DNA of 64,000 nucleotides from Bordetella sp. (GTDB lineage: Bacteria > Pseudomonadota > Gammaproteobacteria > Burkholderiales > Burkholderiaceae_B). The notes beneath the pieces were generated by a model. That model saw only the letters and a program-made list of their open reading frames with translations, was not told where the DNA came from and ran no database searches. Location of the stretch: positions 62,001-126,000 of the forward strand of contig CP063810.1 in assembly GCA_022818765.1 (NCBI GenBank), written 5' to 3'. Positions 30,638 to 43,458 of this stretch are shown one piece after another; the stretch's first letter is position 1, and each line of letters starts with the position of its first letter. The translations under genes and the position numbers were made by a program.

Positions 30638-31522
30638 TTATTTCTTAATATTTATCCACATTATCAATGCAGCAGTGACAAATATAGAAGAATAAATGCC
30701 AATCCAAATACCAATACTTAATGCTAAAGCAAAATAATGTAAAGATAATCCACCAAAAAATAATATAGATAAAACTATCATTTGAGTTGAACCATGAGTA
30801 ATAATGGTTCTAGACATAGTTTGAGTAATAGAATTATCTATAATTTTCTTTAAATCCACCTCTTGATTTTTTCTGAGATTCTCTCGGATGCGATCCATGA
30901 TAATAACTGATTCATTTATAGAATAACTTAATGCGGCTAACATACCGGCCAATGCTGACATGGAAAATTCCCAATGAAAATATGCAAAAAGACCTAAAAT
31001 AATAAATGCATCATGTAAATTAGCAATAATTCCAGCTAAGGAAAATTTCCATCCAAATCGACTGATAAGATATATCATCACGCCAACTAATATGAATAGT
31101 ATTGCTGCTATGATTTCATATAATAATACATCTTCAATTTGTGGTCCTATGGATTCTGCACTATGCAGTTTTATATTTTTATTAATTATCAATAAAGCAT
31201 TAAGCACTTGTTTACTTTGTTCTATTGCTGTTTGATTATCTCTTAAAGGTAGACTGATTATAAAATCATATGAAGAATTAAAATGTTGAACTTGAAAAGT
31301 TTTATAATCCAATATTGAAATTGCACTTCTTATTTTATCTAAAGATAAATTCTCTGAACAGCTAAATTCTATTACTGTTCCTCCAGTAAATTCAGGAGAT
31401 AATGTTAAACCATTTTTAAAAATAAAAAATATAGCTATAAAAAACATAACTGCACTAATAATATTGAGTGTTAGTGCATTTTTCATAAATGGAATAACTT
31501 GACGAATATGGAGAAGATCCAT
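30638..31522 (-). CDS. secF: Protein-export membrane protein SecF
   Basis: SecF with SecD uses the proton gradient to help Sec-dependent export. The 294-residue product has six membrane helices. The first periplasmic domain begins EFTGGTVIEF, and the helix motif MLAALSYSINESVIIMDRIREN is present in the second half. It follows secD by nine bases, and the order yajC-secD-secF is conserved. Confidence 0.95.
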   Translation of the reverse strand: MDLLHIRQVIPFMKNALTLNIISAVMFFIAIFFIFKNGLTLSPEFTGGTVIEFSCSENLSLDKIRSAISILDYKTFQVQHFNSSYDFIISLPLRDNQTAIEQSKQVLNALLIINKNIKLHSAESIGPQIEDVLLYEIIAAILFILVGVMIYLISRFGWKFSLAGIIANLHDAFIILGLFAYFHWEFSMSALAGMLAALSYSINESVIIMDRIRENLRKNQEVDLKKIIDNSITQTMSRTIITHGSTQMIVLSILFFGGLSLHYFALALSIGIWIGIYSSIFVTAALIMWINIKK

Positions 31523-31531
31523 AATAATAGT

Positions 31532-33367
31532 TTATACAGAGATTATGAAAGAAGTTTTTTTATGACCATACATTAGATTTACTAATGCTCGAACAACTAA
31601 AACAGATGAAAAAATAGATGTTAGAATTCCAAGACAGTGAACTATTGCAAATCCACGAACTGATCCTGAACTGAATATTAAAAGTCCTAGACCTACAATA
31701 AAAGATGTTGAATTAGAGTCTAAAATCGTATTCCATGCCTGATTAAATCCTTTATAAATAGCTTTCTGCGGATCAAGTCCATTACGAAGTTCCTCAAGAA
31801 TGCGTTCATTAATCAGTACATTTGAATCAATAGCCATTCCTAATGTCAAAGCTATTGCAGCAATTCCTGGAAGAGTAAGCGTAGCTTGTAACATAGCTAA
31901 TAGGGCTAGCAACAATGTTGTATTGACCAACAATCCAATAATTGAGAATAATCCAATCAAACGATAATATGAAATTATAAATATAATAACAGCTAACATT
32001 CCATAAATTGTTGATTTTATTCCTTTTTTAATATTTTCTGAACCTAGAGTTGGTCCTATAATTTTTTCTTCAATTACACTGATAGGAGCAGTTAAAGATC
32101 CTGATCGCAAAATTAATGCTATTTCAGCTGCTTCTTGCATGTCAAGCGCACCGGAAATTTGAACTTGTCCTCCAAATATCTCGCTACGAATTATAGGTGC
32201 TGTTACAACTTCTCCTTCTCCATTTTCAAAAAGAATGATAGCCATGCGTTTTCCAATGTTATCACGTGTAACTGTTTGGAAAATCCGTTTTCCTTTCTCA
32301 TCTAATGTAAGGTTTATTGTTACTTGTTGATGCTTTAAATCTCTTCCTGGTTGAGCGTCTCTAATATTATCTCCTGATAATATGATTTTTCGGTCAACAA
32401 AAATATGTAATCCATTTCTCTGTTTATAACATTCAGTATTAACTTCTTTTGATAAAAAGTTTGAATTTGAAAATGATTCATTTACTAGTCTAAGTTCTAA
32501 AGTTGCTGTTCGTCCTAGTAATTTTTTAGCTTTTTCTACATCTTGGAAACCAGGTAATTGTACTAAAATTTTATCAGAACCTCTTTGCTGAATAATAGGT
32601 TCTGAAACTCCTAATTCATTAACTCTATTTCGCAAAATAGAAATATTTTTTTGTAAAGCATGTTTCTGAATGGATAATATTTCTGAATGTGGAAATGAGA
32701 TGATTAATTGAAATTTTTCCTTACTATCTTGTTTTGAAAGAGTAAGTTTAGAAAAATTTGATTTTAGGATTGAAAATGCTTTATCTCTATTTTCAATTTT
32801 TTGAAATGTAGAAATAATACTACTTTCCACAAGCTCTATACCTTTATAAGGTATTTTTTTGTTTCGAAAAAGTATTTCAATCTCTCTTCGAATAGAGTCA
32901 CTCTGATTTTTTAATGCTGATATCATGTCAACTTTTAATAAAAAAAATGCTCCTCCGCGTAAATCTAATCCTAAAGTCAATGGATTAGGCATAATCCACT
33001 TAAAAGATTTCATCCAATTTGGATATTCTGGGATTGAATTAATATTTACTGTATAATTCAACTTTGATAAATTTAACTCTTTATCTAAAAGATTGCGAAC
33101 ATAAATTTGTTTATCAAAATCTAAATCGATAATTATGTTTTCTGTTTCTTTATTTTTGTCAAAAAAAGCATCTTTAAATTCTATGTGAGAATTTAAAAGA
33201 ATATTTTTAACTTTAATTAGTAAATCATTATGAATAGCTATATGTTTATTAACATTTGAAATTTGAATAACAGATTTTTTTTCAAAAAAATTCGGAGTTA
33301 TATAAAAAATACTAATTAGTACAATAGTAAAAATATATAAATATTTCCAAAGAGAGAAACGATTCAT
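31532..33367 (-). CDS. secD: Protein-export membrane protein SecD
   Basis: The 611-residue partner of SecF. It begins with one membrane helix, followed by a large periplasmic region (residues about 40-430, with LGLDLRGGAFFLLKVD near residue 132 and GRTATLELRLV). Five further helices carry the ALTLGMAIDSNVLINERI motif with the membrane aspartate used for proton coupling. A hairpin with a T run lies just upstream, between yajC and this gene. Confidence 0.96.
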   Translation of the reverse strand: MNRFSLWKYLYIFTIVLISIFYITPNFFEKKSVIQISNVNKHIAIHNDLLIKVKNILLNSHIEFKDAFFDKNKETENIIIDLDFDKQIYVRNLLDKELNLSKLNYTVNINSIPEYPNWMKSFKWIMPNPLTLGLDLRGGAFFLLKVDMISALKNQSDSIRREIEILFRNKKIPYKGIELVESSIISTFQKIENRDKAFSILKSNFSKLTLSKQDSKEKFQLIISFPHSEILSIQKHALQKNISILRNRVNELGVSEPIIQQRGSDKILVQLPGFQDVEKAKKLLGRTATLELRLVNESFSNSNFLSKEVNTECYKQRNGLHIFVDRKIILSGDNIRDAQPGRDLKHQQVTINLTLDEKGKRIFQTVTRDNIGKRMAIILFENGEGEVVTAPIIRSEIFGGQVQISGALDMQEAAEIALILRSGSLTAPISVIEEKIIGPTLGSENIKKGIKSTIYGMLAVIIFIISYYRLIGLFSIIGLLVNTTLLLALLAMLQATLTLPGIAAIALTLGMAIDSNVLINERILEELRNGLDPQKAIYKGFNQAWNTILDSNSTSFIVGLGLLIFSSGSVRGFAIVHCLGILTSIFSSVLVVRALVNLMYGHKKTSFIISV

Positions 33368-33394
33368 TTTGATTCTAACTTTTTGCTAAAAAAG

Positions 33395-33415
33395 GAGATA
33401 AAAAAATTTTATCTC
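33395..33415 (-). terminator. Terminator-like hairpin between yajC and secD
   Basis: Nine-base arms 33395-33403 and 33407-33415 enclose a three-base loop. Reading on the minus strand, the stem is followed by CC and then six T. It could cause partial termination after yajC, lowering secDF expression relative to yajC. Confidence 0.55.
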
Positions 33416-33440
33416 TATGAATAGGTGTATTCTATAAAAG

Positions 33441-33788
33441 CTACAAAGCTTTAATTGTTCCCTTTGGAAGAATATTAGAAATTGCTGTTTTTTGGATAAT
33501 TATTTCAACGGATTTTCCTGATAAATCAGAAATTTCTAATGTTATATAATTATCTTTTATTTTATTTATTCGACCAAGAATACCTCCATTTGTAACAATT
33601 TCATCACCATGCATTAAATTGGTTATTAACTTGGTATGTTCTTTTTGACGTTTAATTTGCGGCCTGATCATCATTAAATAAAGAACCGCAAATATTAAAA
33701 GAATAGGTAGCATATTCATTAAAATTCCACCTTCACGAGTGGAACCTAATTGGGCAATAACGGAGTTAAAAATATTTAGCGTTATCAT
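33441..33788 (-). CDS. yajC: Sec translocon accessory protein YajC
   Basis: YajC is a small single-span protein of the SecDF-YajC complex. The 115-residue product has one membrane helix (MLPILLIFAVLYLMMIRPQ near residue 25) and the typical cytoplasmic QKEHTKLITNLMHGDEIVT and GGILGRINKI stretches. It lies between tgt and secD in the conserved queA-tgt-yajC-secD-secF order. Confidence 0.95.
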   Translation of the reverse strand: MITLNIFNSVIAQLGSTREGGILMNMLPILLIFAVLYLMMIRPQIKRQKEHTKLITNLMHGDEIVTNGGILGRINKIKDNYITLEISDLSGKSVEIIIQKTAISNILPKGTIKAL

Positions 33789-33853
33789 TCGGAGTTTTCC
33801 ATAAGTTAAAAAATAATTTTTTAAAAAATATTGAAGATTAAAAAGTTTATAAT

Positions 33854-34991
<1,138 letters not shown>

Positions 34992-34995
<4 letters not shown>

Positions 34996-36053
34996 ATATT
35001 ATTTGCTTCAATGAACATCGCATCTCCATAACTAAAGAATTGGTATTGATTTTTAATAGCATGCTCATAAGCTTTCTGTATTGAAATAACACCAGCTAAA
35101 GCTGAAACTAACATAATCAAAGTAGATTTAGGGAAATGAAAATTTGTAATTAAAGCATCTACAATCTTATACTTATATCCAGGAGTTATAAATATATCTG
35201 TACTACCAGTAATTGGAGATAATAAATCTGTTCGATCACTATTGTTAAGTACTGCATAATGAGCTGAAGATTCAAGCGCTCTAACAGTAGTGGTTCCAAC
35301 AGCAATAACACGTTTTCCCAAAGATTTAGCTCTGGAAACAGCATCTACTGTTTTTTGTGTTACAGAATAAAATTCTTTATGCATAATGTGATTTTTCGGA
35401 TTTTCTGATCGGATTGGTGAAAAAGTTCCTGAACCAACATGTAATGTAACAAATTCTATTTTTATACCAAAATTTTTTAGTTTATTTAACATTTGTTTAG
35501 TAAAGTGCAAACCTGCCGTAGGTGCAGCTATTGCTCCTACTTCTTTCGCATATACTGTTTGATAACGATCTTTATCTTTTAAATTTGGAGTTCTCTTAAT
35601 GTAAGGGGGTAATGGTGTTACTCCATGAGTTTCTAATAAATCTAATACTGGTTCTGGAAAATTTAAATAAAGTAATTGATTACTTATTTTTACAACAACA
35701 ATATCAAAAGAATCATTTATTCGAAATATAGTTCCTGGTTTTGAAGGAGTGTTGGATTTTACATAAGCAGTTGCACAATATTTTCCGATAATTTGTTCAA
35801 CTAAAATTTTTACATTTCCTCCTGTTTTTTTTCTCCCATTTAATCTAGCGTTAATAACACGAGTGTCATTAAAAATTAATACATCGTCGTAATGTAAAAG
35901 ATTAATTAAATCAGAAAAATGTAAGTCCGATAATTTTCCTTGATTATCCAGATGCAAGAGTTTGCTATTACCACGTTTTTTGGATGGAAATTGTGCAATT
36001 AATTTAGATGGTAGAAAATAATCAAAATCAGAAAGAGACAGAACCTTAGACAT
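34992..36053 (-). CDS. queA: S-adenosylmethionine:tRNA ribosyltransferase-isomerase
   Basis: QueA builds epoxyqueuosine from preQ1-tRNA using the ribosyl part of SAM. The 353-residue protein is full length, with [16 protein letters not shown] near the start, the [14 protein letters not shown] motif near residue 178 and [18 protein letters not shown] near the end. The stop codon overlaps the tgt ATG. Only the later queuosine genes are seen here; no preQ1 synthesis genes lie in the window. Confidence 0.95.
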
Positions 36054-36150
36054 TAGAAAAATTATATATTTTGTGTAAGTAAGCGATTAATTTAATGAGT
36101 AAGTTAAGAACTTTTAATACTTTATTTTTACATAAAAATTTTTTGTTAGC

Positions 36151-36189
36151 TTCATATTAAAATGAAATAAATCTTCATTTTAATATGAA
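36151..36189 (-). terminator. Perfect 16-bp hairpin after ubiD
   Basis: Arms 36151-36166 and 36174-36189 are exactly complementary around a seven-base loop. The hairpin lies 43 bases past the ubiD stop on the minus strand and upstream of queA. No clean T run follows directly, so it may be a processed 3' end rather than a classical terminator. Confidence 0.55.
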
Positions 36190-36231
36190 AACGCACTTTT
36201 CATAAAAATAAAATTTGCAATTTTTTGCATT

Positions 36232-37778
36232 CTAAATATCAAGTGCATGCCATATACTGTCTATTCGTTTTTTAACTGAAATATCCATTTCAATTCGAGA
36301 TCCCCAAATTCTATTAGTTTCATTAGACCATTTATTTGTAGCGTCCATGCCCAATTTGCTGCCTAATCCTGAAGTTGGAGAAGCAAAATCTAAATAGTCA
36401 ATTGGTGTATTTTCTATTAGAACAATATCTCTAGAAGGATCCATCCTAGTTGTCATTGCCCATATTACTTCTTTCCAATCTCTTGGATCGATATCATCAT
36501 CGACCACAATAATAAATTTTGTATACATAAATTGTCGCAAAATGCTCCATATACCAAACATGATTCTCTTTGCATGTCCTGGATATTGTTTTTTGATTGA
36601 GACTGTTGCTAGTCGGTAACTACACCCTTCGGGTGGAAGATAAAAATCAACTATTTCAGGTAATGTTTTCTGGAGTAAAGGAATAAATACTTCATTTAAT
36701 GATAAACCTAAGATTGATGGTTCATCTGGGGGTTTTCCAGTGTAAGTCGAATGATATATGGTATTTGAACGCATTGTAATTCGATCAACTGTAAAAACAG
36801 GGAACCATTCTTTTTCATTATAATATCCAGTATGATCACCATAAGGACCTTCTAAAGCCATCTCGTAATTTATTTTTAAAGATTCTTGAAGTTTAGGAGA
36901 ACAATCTGTATTGAGAGTAATAGCTTTCGAATCTGAAATTGGAAGTATATTACCTTCAAGAATTATCTCTGCATAAGCAGGTACTAATAAAGAATTTCCA
37001 ATAGATTTTACCAATTCCGTTCTAGATCCTCGCAATAAACTGCAAATTGGTATTCAGATAAATTATCTGGAATTGGAGTAACAGCACTAAGTGTAGTTGC
37101 TGGATCTACTCCTAAAGCAACAGAAATTGGAAAAGGTTGATTAGGGTATGCTTGAATATGTTTTTGAAAATCTAATGCTCCCCCGATGTGGTAGCCATCG
37201 CATAATAAGTTTATTTTATCTATTGGTTGCTGTCGATAAATTCCTAAATTTTGACGAATTTTATCTGGAGATTTTGTAATTACTAAACCCCAACTAAGTA
37301 AAGGTCCTACATCTTTCGGCCAACAAGTTTGAAGAGGTAATTTAGATAAATCTACTTTTTCGTTCTCTAATACAAATTCCTGACAAACTCCTTTTCGCAA
37401 GATTTTAGGTCGCATATCCCAGAGTGCTAGTTTTAAGCTAGATATTGTTTCAAAAATATCTGAAATATTTTGTGGAGGTTCAGGTTCTTTTAGTAAAGCT
37501 AAAAGCTTACCAGTTTCTCTTAAATCTTTTATACTTTCGCCACCCATTCCAAATGCTACTCTTTTTGAGGTGCCAAAAAGATTTGTTAACACAGGGATTT
37601 CAGAAACTTTACCATTGTGTATCACTTTTTCAAATAATAAAGCCGGTCCACCTGAGCGTAAAACCCGATCTGAAATTTCAGTTAATTCTAAGTAAGAAGA
37701 AACAGGAAATTTAATGCGCTTGAGTTCTTTTTTATCTTCAAGTTGAGTAATAAAATCTCTTAAATCCCGATATTTCAC
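36232..37778 (-). pseudogene. ubiD: 3-octaprenyl-4-hydroxybenzoate decarboxylase UbiD, one -1 frameshift
   Basis: UbiD decarboxylates the polyprenyl-hydroxybenzoate intermediate of ubiquinone using prenylated FMN made by UbiX. The N-terminal half runs from 37778 through SEYQFA and then shifts. One extra G at 37040 (minus strand GG instead of G) would give [14 protein letters not shown] and join it to the second half, making a 516-codon gene. The second half keeps [11 protein letters not shown] and [15 protein letters not shown]. No other damage is seen. It may be an assembly error; as it stands no full-length protein is encoded. Confidence 0.9.
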
Positions 37779-38415
37779 TTAAATTCACTATTTTCTAAAA
37801 TTAGTTTATTTGGAAAAGTTTTCAATTTCTCATAATTCTTTTGAAAAGTACATAAGTAAGACAATATTATAATTGTTAATAAATTCTTATAGAAAGTCTA
37901 AAAGCTAACTAATTTACAAAATAATTAATAAAAATCAAATTTTATATGAGGATATAGGGTATACAAATTTTTTTGAAAAAATTAAAAGTCTTTTAATTTT
38001 AAGAAACGTTATGAAACTTTATGAAATAAATAATTTAACTGTGTCCCATAATATTTTACAAGATATATAACAAGTTTAGATATATGAAAAATCAAGTCAA
38101 GATAATAATGCATACATATCATTAATTTTTAATCGAAAATGAAAAATTAATATTTTTAATACTTAACATATTGAATTTTATTAAAGTAAAAATCATTGCA
38201 AAAATTATATTTGAATCTTTCATATAGCTAGATCACGTGTATATAAAGAATAATTTTGAACTTTCATTCCATCCATCTAACGAAAAAATTCAAAATGAAC
38301 TGATTTATATGAATATAATATTTATAAATTTTTAATTTTTTAAAAAATGTTAACATCAACCATTTTCTAGCATATTAGAATATAAAATTTTGGAAAAGTA
38401 TAGGTTAAACTTAAA
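37779..38415. other. 637-base non-coding gap before tktA
   Basis: The longest gene-free stretch in the window. I see no open frame with protein-like sequence, no tRNA and no repeat family. A ten-base inverted repeat at 38121-38151 is the only structure of note. The ubiD and tktA promoters must lie here, since both genes point away from it. It may be the residue of lost genes, too eroded to name. Confidence 0.45.
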
Positions 38416-40468
38416 ATGGAAAAACAAAACATCCACAACACTATTGCAGATACTATTCGTATTCTTACTATGGACGCTGTGGAAAAAGCTAATTCTGGAC
38501 ATCCTGGAGCTCCTATGGGTATGGCAGAAATTGCGACAGCTCTTTGGATGAAAAATTTGCGTCACAATCCAGCTGATCCTAAATGGATAGATCGTGATCG
38601 ATTTGTTTTATCAAATGGCCATAGTTCAATGTTGCTTTATGCGTTATTACATCTAACTGGCTATGACCTTTCGATATCCCAGTTAAAAAACTTTCGGCAA
38701 TTAGGTTCATTGACTCCAGGTCATCCAGAATTTGGGCTCACCCCAGGTATAGAAGCCACTACAGGCCCATTAGGGCAAGGATTGGGTAATGCTGTAGGAA
38801 TGGCTCTATCCGAATCCTTGTTGTCATCAGAATTTAATAGACCTGGATATGATATTGTAAATCATTTTACATATGTATTTGTTGGTGATGGTTGTCTCAT
38901 GGAAGGCATATCGCATGAAGTGTGTTCATTAGCAGGTACTTTAAAATTATCTAAATTGATAGTTTTATATGATAGTAATGGAATTTCTATTGATGGAAAT
39001 GTTAAGTTTTGGTTTAATGATGATACATCAAAACGTTTTGAGGCTTATGGATGGAATGTAATTGATAAAATCGATGGACATAATATTACAGAAATTGATT
39101 TAGCTATTAAAAAAGCTAAATATCAATCTGATAAACCTACTATTATTATTTGTCAAACAGTTATTGGAAAAGGTTCGCCGAATAAAGCTGGTACTGCTGA
39201 TATACACGGATCACCGTTAGGATTAGAAGAAACAAGACTTGCCAAGAAATATTTAAACTGGACAAATGATCCTTTTGTTATACCAGAATCTACATATAAA
39301 ATGTGTAATTCAATTGAATTTGGCAATTCCATTCAAACTACATGGGAAAAACAATTCCATTCTTATTCTCTTGTGTATCCTAAACTTGCCAAAGAATTTA
39401 AGCGTCGAATTAAAGGTCATTTACCAACTAATTTTTCTGATTTTTTTCAAAATTTATTAAAAGTCACAACAAAAAAAAATGAAGATCTATCAACTAGAAA
39501 AGCCTCACAATTTGTCATTACCAGTTTAGAAAAGATTTTACCAGAACTTCTTGGTGGATCAGCTGATTTAACTCGATCAAATTTGACAGATTGGAAAGGG
39601 GTTGAAATAGTTAATAAAAATGATAAAGGCACAATTTCTGGAAGGTATATTAACTATGGAGTTCGTGAATTTGGTATGGCAGCTATCATGAATGGAATTG
39701 CATTGCATGGAGGTTATCTGCCTTTTTCTGGAACGTTTTTAACTTTTTCTGACTATTCGCGTAATGCTATTCGCATGTCAGCTTTGATGAAGCAAAGAGT
39801 TATTTACGTGTTTACTCACGATTCTATTGGTCTTGGTGAAGATGGCCCTACGCATCAACCTATAGAACAAATTGCTAGTTTACGTTTGATACCTAACTTA
39901 TCAGTATGGCGTCCATGTGACATTGTTGAAACTGTAACAGCCTGGTGTGTTGGTATACAACGTCCAATAAATATGGAAATAAACCAGAAAATTTGGGAGG
40001 ACCAACTGCTATTTTGCTATCAAGACAAAACTTACCATTTATAGATCGGGATAATCAAACATTACAGTCTGCAAAACGCGGTGGTTATATATTAAAGGAT
40101 ATGCAAGATGCAAAAATCGTGATCTTAGCTACTGGTTCAGAAGTTTCTATTGCGTTAAATGCTCAAGAAAAATTGATTAATGAGGGGATTCCAGTTAGGG
40201 TAGTTTCAATGCCTTGTGTTGATATTTTTGAGAAACAAGATATCGATTGGAAAGATTTTGTTCTGCCAAAGGACATGTTCAAAATTGCCATTGAAGCAGG
40301 TTCGATAGATTTTTGTATAAATATGTAGGTTTAGAAGGCGCTATTATTGGTATTGATAATCGTTATGGGGAATCAGCTCCAGCCGATGTATTATTTGATT
40401 ATTTCCAGATCACTGCCAATAAATTAATTAAAACTGTAAAAAATTTTATAAATAGGAAAAAGTTATGA
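38416..40468 (+). pseudogene. tktA: Transketolase, two -1 frameshifts
   Basis: Transketolase moves two-carbon units between sugar phosphates using thiamine diphosphate. The cofactor motif [18 protein letters not shown] is intact near residue 155, as is the pyrimidine-domain segment [16 protein letters not shown]. The frame breaks near 39966 (AA where AAA gives QRPNKYG) and again at 40315 (one G where two give FWYKYVGLEG). Two added bases make one 685-codon gene of normal length. Its restored stop overlaps the gapA ATG (ATGA), which suggests the frame was functional until very recently or still is. Confidence 0.9.
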
Positions 40469-41478
40469 CTATCCGTGTGGCAATTAATGGTTACGGCCGT
40501 ATTGGCAGAAATATTCTTCGTGCTCATTATGAAGGAAATAAAAAACATGATATAGAAATTATTGCTATAAATGATTTAGGGGATCTTAAAACAAATGTTC
40601 ATTTAACACGATTTGATACAACGCATGGAAAATTTTCAAAAAAAGTTATTGGTCTTGATAATAATCATATCGAAGTAGATGGAGATAGAATAATTGCATT
40701 AATGGAAAGAGATCCTAAAATGTTGCCTTGGGAAGCTTTAAAAATAGATGTTGTTTTAGAATGTACTGGTCTTTTTACATCTCAAGAAAAAGCAAATATC
40801 CATTTGGATAGAGGAGCTAAAAAAGTGCTAATTTCAGCCCCTGGAGATAAAAATATTGATGCAACTGTTGTTTATGGTGTTAATCATAAAACATTGCGAA
40901 GCTACAATCGCATTGTTTCCAATGCTTCATGTACAACTAATTGTCTTGCCTCACTGGTAAAACCTTTACATGAGAGTTTAATCATAGAATCAGGATTGAT
41001 GACTACTATCCATTCTTATACAAATGATCAAGTTTTAACAGATGTTTTTCATAAAGATATCAGGCGTGCTCGTTCAGCTACAATGAGTATGATTCCTACA
41101 AAGACTGGTGCTGCTGCAGCTGTAGGACTAGTTCTCCCTGAATTAAGAGGCAAGTTGGATGGATATGCTATTCGCGTTCCAACTATTAACGTATCTATGC
41201 TTGATTTTACATTTATCACAAAGAAAAATGCTACTGAGAATGAAATTAATAATATATTGAAAATTGCTTCAGAAAAAGATTTAAAGGGAATACTAAAATA
41301 TAGTGAAGAACCATTAGTGTCAATTGATTATAATCACGATTCAGCTTCAGGCATTGTAGATGCATCTTTAACAAAAGTTTCTGGAAATTTAATCAAAGTT
41401 TCATCCTGGTATGATAATGAATGGGGATTTTCAAATCGAATGCTTGATACTACAGAAGTATTAATGAAGGCTTCTTAA
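40465..41478 (+). CDS. gapA: Glyceraldehyde-3-phosphate dehydrogenase
   Basis: This enzyme oxidises glyceraldehyde-3-phosphate in glycolysis and works in reverse in gluconeogenesis. The NAD-binding start [14 protein letters not shown] and the active-site SNASCTTNC (Cys156) are clear in the 337-residue protein. It lies between tktA and pgk in the same direction, as in Burkholderiales, and its ATG overlaps the tktA stop. It probably shares a transcript with both. Confidence 0.97.
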   Translation: MTIRVAINGYGRIGRNILRAHYEGNKKHDIEIIAINDLGDLKTNVHLTRFDTTHGKFSKKVIGLDNNHIEVDGDRIIALMERDPKMLPWEALKIDVVLECTGLFTSQEKANIHLDRGAKKVLISAPGDKNIDATVVYGVNHKTLRSYNRIVSNASCTTNCLASLVKPLHESLIIESGLMTTIHSYTNDQVLTDVFHKDIRRARSATMSMIPTKTGAAAAVGLVLPELRGKLDGYAIRVPTINVSMLDFTFITKKNATENEINNILKIASEKDLKGILKYSEEPLVSIDYNHDSASGIVDASLTKVSGNLIKVSSWYDNEWGFSNRMLDTTEVLMKAS

Positions 41479-41541
41479 TGAATCGTACATGACTTAACGG
41501 TTATTTGAAATTTTTTTGATAAATTTAAAGAGGGAATATGC

Positions 41542-42735
41542 ATGCTCCAAGTTAAAACTCTTTCTGATTTAGCTAGAAAAGGTGAATTATCTGGAAAGAG
41601 AGTCTTTATTAGAGCCGATTTAAATGTACCATTCAATGAATCTGGTCAAATTTCAGAAGATACACGCATCAAAGCATCAGTTCCAGCTATAAGATTAGCA
41701 CTAAGTGCAGGGGCTGCTGTTATGGTTACATCTCATTTAGGCCGTCCGAAGGAATGTTTCTTGAGAGAGGCTGATTCTTTAGTACAAGTAGCACAACGTT
41801 TATCAGAGTTTTTAGGTACTCAAGTTGAATTGATAAAAAATTGGATTAATGGAGTAAAAGTTGAACCTGGCCAAGTTGTTTTACTTGAAAATTGTAGAAT
41901 AAATAATGGTGAGAGAAATAATGATGAAACTCTTTCTAGAAAAATGGCTTCTTTATGTGATGTGTATGTGAATGATGCGTTTGCCTCTTCTCATCGAGCT
42001 GAAGCAAGCACGCATGGAATAGCACGTTTTGCTCCTATTTCTTGTGCTGGGCCTTTGTTAGAAGCTGAATTAATTGCTTTAGGAAATATTTTTAATGAAT
42101 CTAGACATCCTTTGATTGCAGTGGTGGGGGGGTCAAAAGTTTCTACTAAGCTTGCTATACTTTGTTCATTAGCAAATAAAGTAGACCAACTAATTGTTGG
42201 CGGGGGTATTGCTAATACTTTTATGCTTGCATCTGGTTTATCAGTTGGAAAATCTTTAGTTGAACCTAAATTAGTTGAACAGGCTTATTCTATTTTATCT
42301 TTAATGGAAAAACGAGGCGCTGAGATTCCAATCCCAATTGATGTTATTTGTGCTAAATCGATTGAATCTGATGCTATTTCTACAGTTAAACAGGCAGATC
42401 AGATTTCTGAAGATGATATAATATTGGACATTGGACCATTGACTACTATGAAATTTTCTAAGTTACTAAGACAGGCTGGTACTATAGTATGGAATGGACC
42501 AATAGGAGTTTTTGAAATTAATCAATTCTCTAATGGAACTTCTTGTATTGCTCATGCTATTGCGGAATCAAATGGTTTTTCAATTGCTGGAGGTGGTGAA
42601 ACATTAGCAGCTATTGCAAAATATGGTATTGCCGATAAAATAAACTATATTTCAACTGGAGGAGGAGCTTTTCTAGAATTTTTAAAAGGTAAAGAATTAC
42701 CAGCTGTAAAAATTTTGGAAGAACGTGCTTTCTAA
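41542..42735 (+). CDS. pgk: Phosphoglycerate kinase
   Basis: Pgk makes ATP from 1,3-bisphosphoglycerate. The 397-residue protein shows the substrate site [22 protein letters not shown] near residue 63, [17 protein letters not shown] and the GGGETLAAI segment near the end. A seven-G run (42125-42131) inside the gene is in frame, so not all long G runs here are shortened. AGGGA lies six bases before the start. It follows gapA by 63 bases. Confidence 0.97.
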   Translation: MLQVKTLSDLARKGELSGKRVFIRADLNVPFNESGQISEDTRIKASVPAIRLALSAGAAVMVTSHLGRPKECFLREADSLVQVAQRLSEFLGTQVELIKNWINGVKVEPGQVVLLENCRINNGERNNDETLSRKMASLCDVYVNDAFASSHRAEASTHGIARFAPISCAGPLLEAELIALGNIFNESRHPLIAVVGGSKVSTKLAILCSLANKVDQLIVGGGIANTFMLASGLSVGKSLVEPKLVEQAYSILSLMEKRGAEIPIPIDVICAKSIESDAISTVKQADQISEDDIILDIGPLTTMKFSKLLRQAGTIVWNGPIGVFEINQFSNGTSCIAHAIAESNGFSIAGGGETLAAIAKYGIADKINYISTGGGAFLEFLKGKELPAVKILEERAF

Positions 42736-42811
42736 AAAATGTCTCTGTGTTTAATCGAATAATAATTTTTAAAGAAATATAAACATTAACAAAAGTTTTT
42801 ATCGTCATAAA

Positions 42812-43425
42812 ATGAAGCATATGATTTCTAAAACAGAATATTTTCATGAGGATTCCAGTTTATTAATTGGTTTAGTCTCGATATCGGATCGAGCATATTC
42901 TGGTCAATATGAAGACCGGGGTTACCTACATTGCGAAATTGGTTAGATCAAGCAATATTATCATCCAAAAAATATTATGAATTTTTGATTCCTGATGAGA
43001 TTGAGCTTATAGCTAAATGTTTAGTGGATTTATCAGATAATTATGCCTGCGATCTAATTTTTACAATAGGTGGAACCGGTCCAACTAATAGAGATGTAAC
43101 ACCTGAAGCTACACTATCGATAGCAAGCAAAGAATTGCCAGGTATTGCTGAACAAATGCGTCAAATAAGTTTGAAAGCTACACCTACAGCTGTTCTTTCT
43201 CGTCAGGTTTCGGTTATACGGCAAAACGATAAACATTCAGCTCTAATTATAAATTTACCAGGACAGCCTAGAGCTGTACAAGAGATATTAGAAGGAGTCA
43301 AAGATTTTAAGGGAAATACTATTATTTCAGGAATTTTTTCAGCTATTCCATACTGTCTTGATTTGATAGGAGGACCTTATATTGAAACTAATCCGAAAAT
43401 CATTAAAAGTTTTCGTCCAAAATAA
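42812..43425 (+). pseudogene. mog: Molybdopterin adenylyltransferase (Mog), one -1 frameshift
   Basis: Mog adenylylates molybdopterin ahead of MoeA. The start reads LLIGLVSISDRAYSGQYED and then leaves frame at a run of four G (42918-42921). Five would give EDRGLPTLRNWL and a 205-codon gene. The second part keeps the binding motif TIGGTGPTNRDVTPEAT and the NLPGQPRAVQEILEG stretch. It is closer to classic Mog than MoaB at 23.4 kb is. If the break is real, MoaB would be the only candidate for this step in the window. Confidence 0.88.
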
Positions 43426-43458
43426 CGTTAATAACAATAGTGTTAACTGAACAATTAT

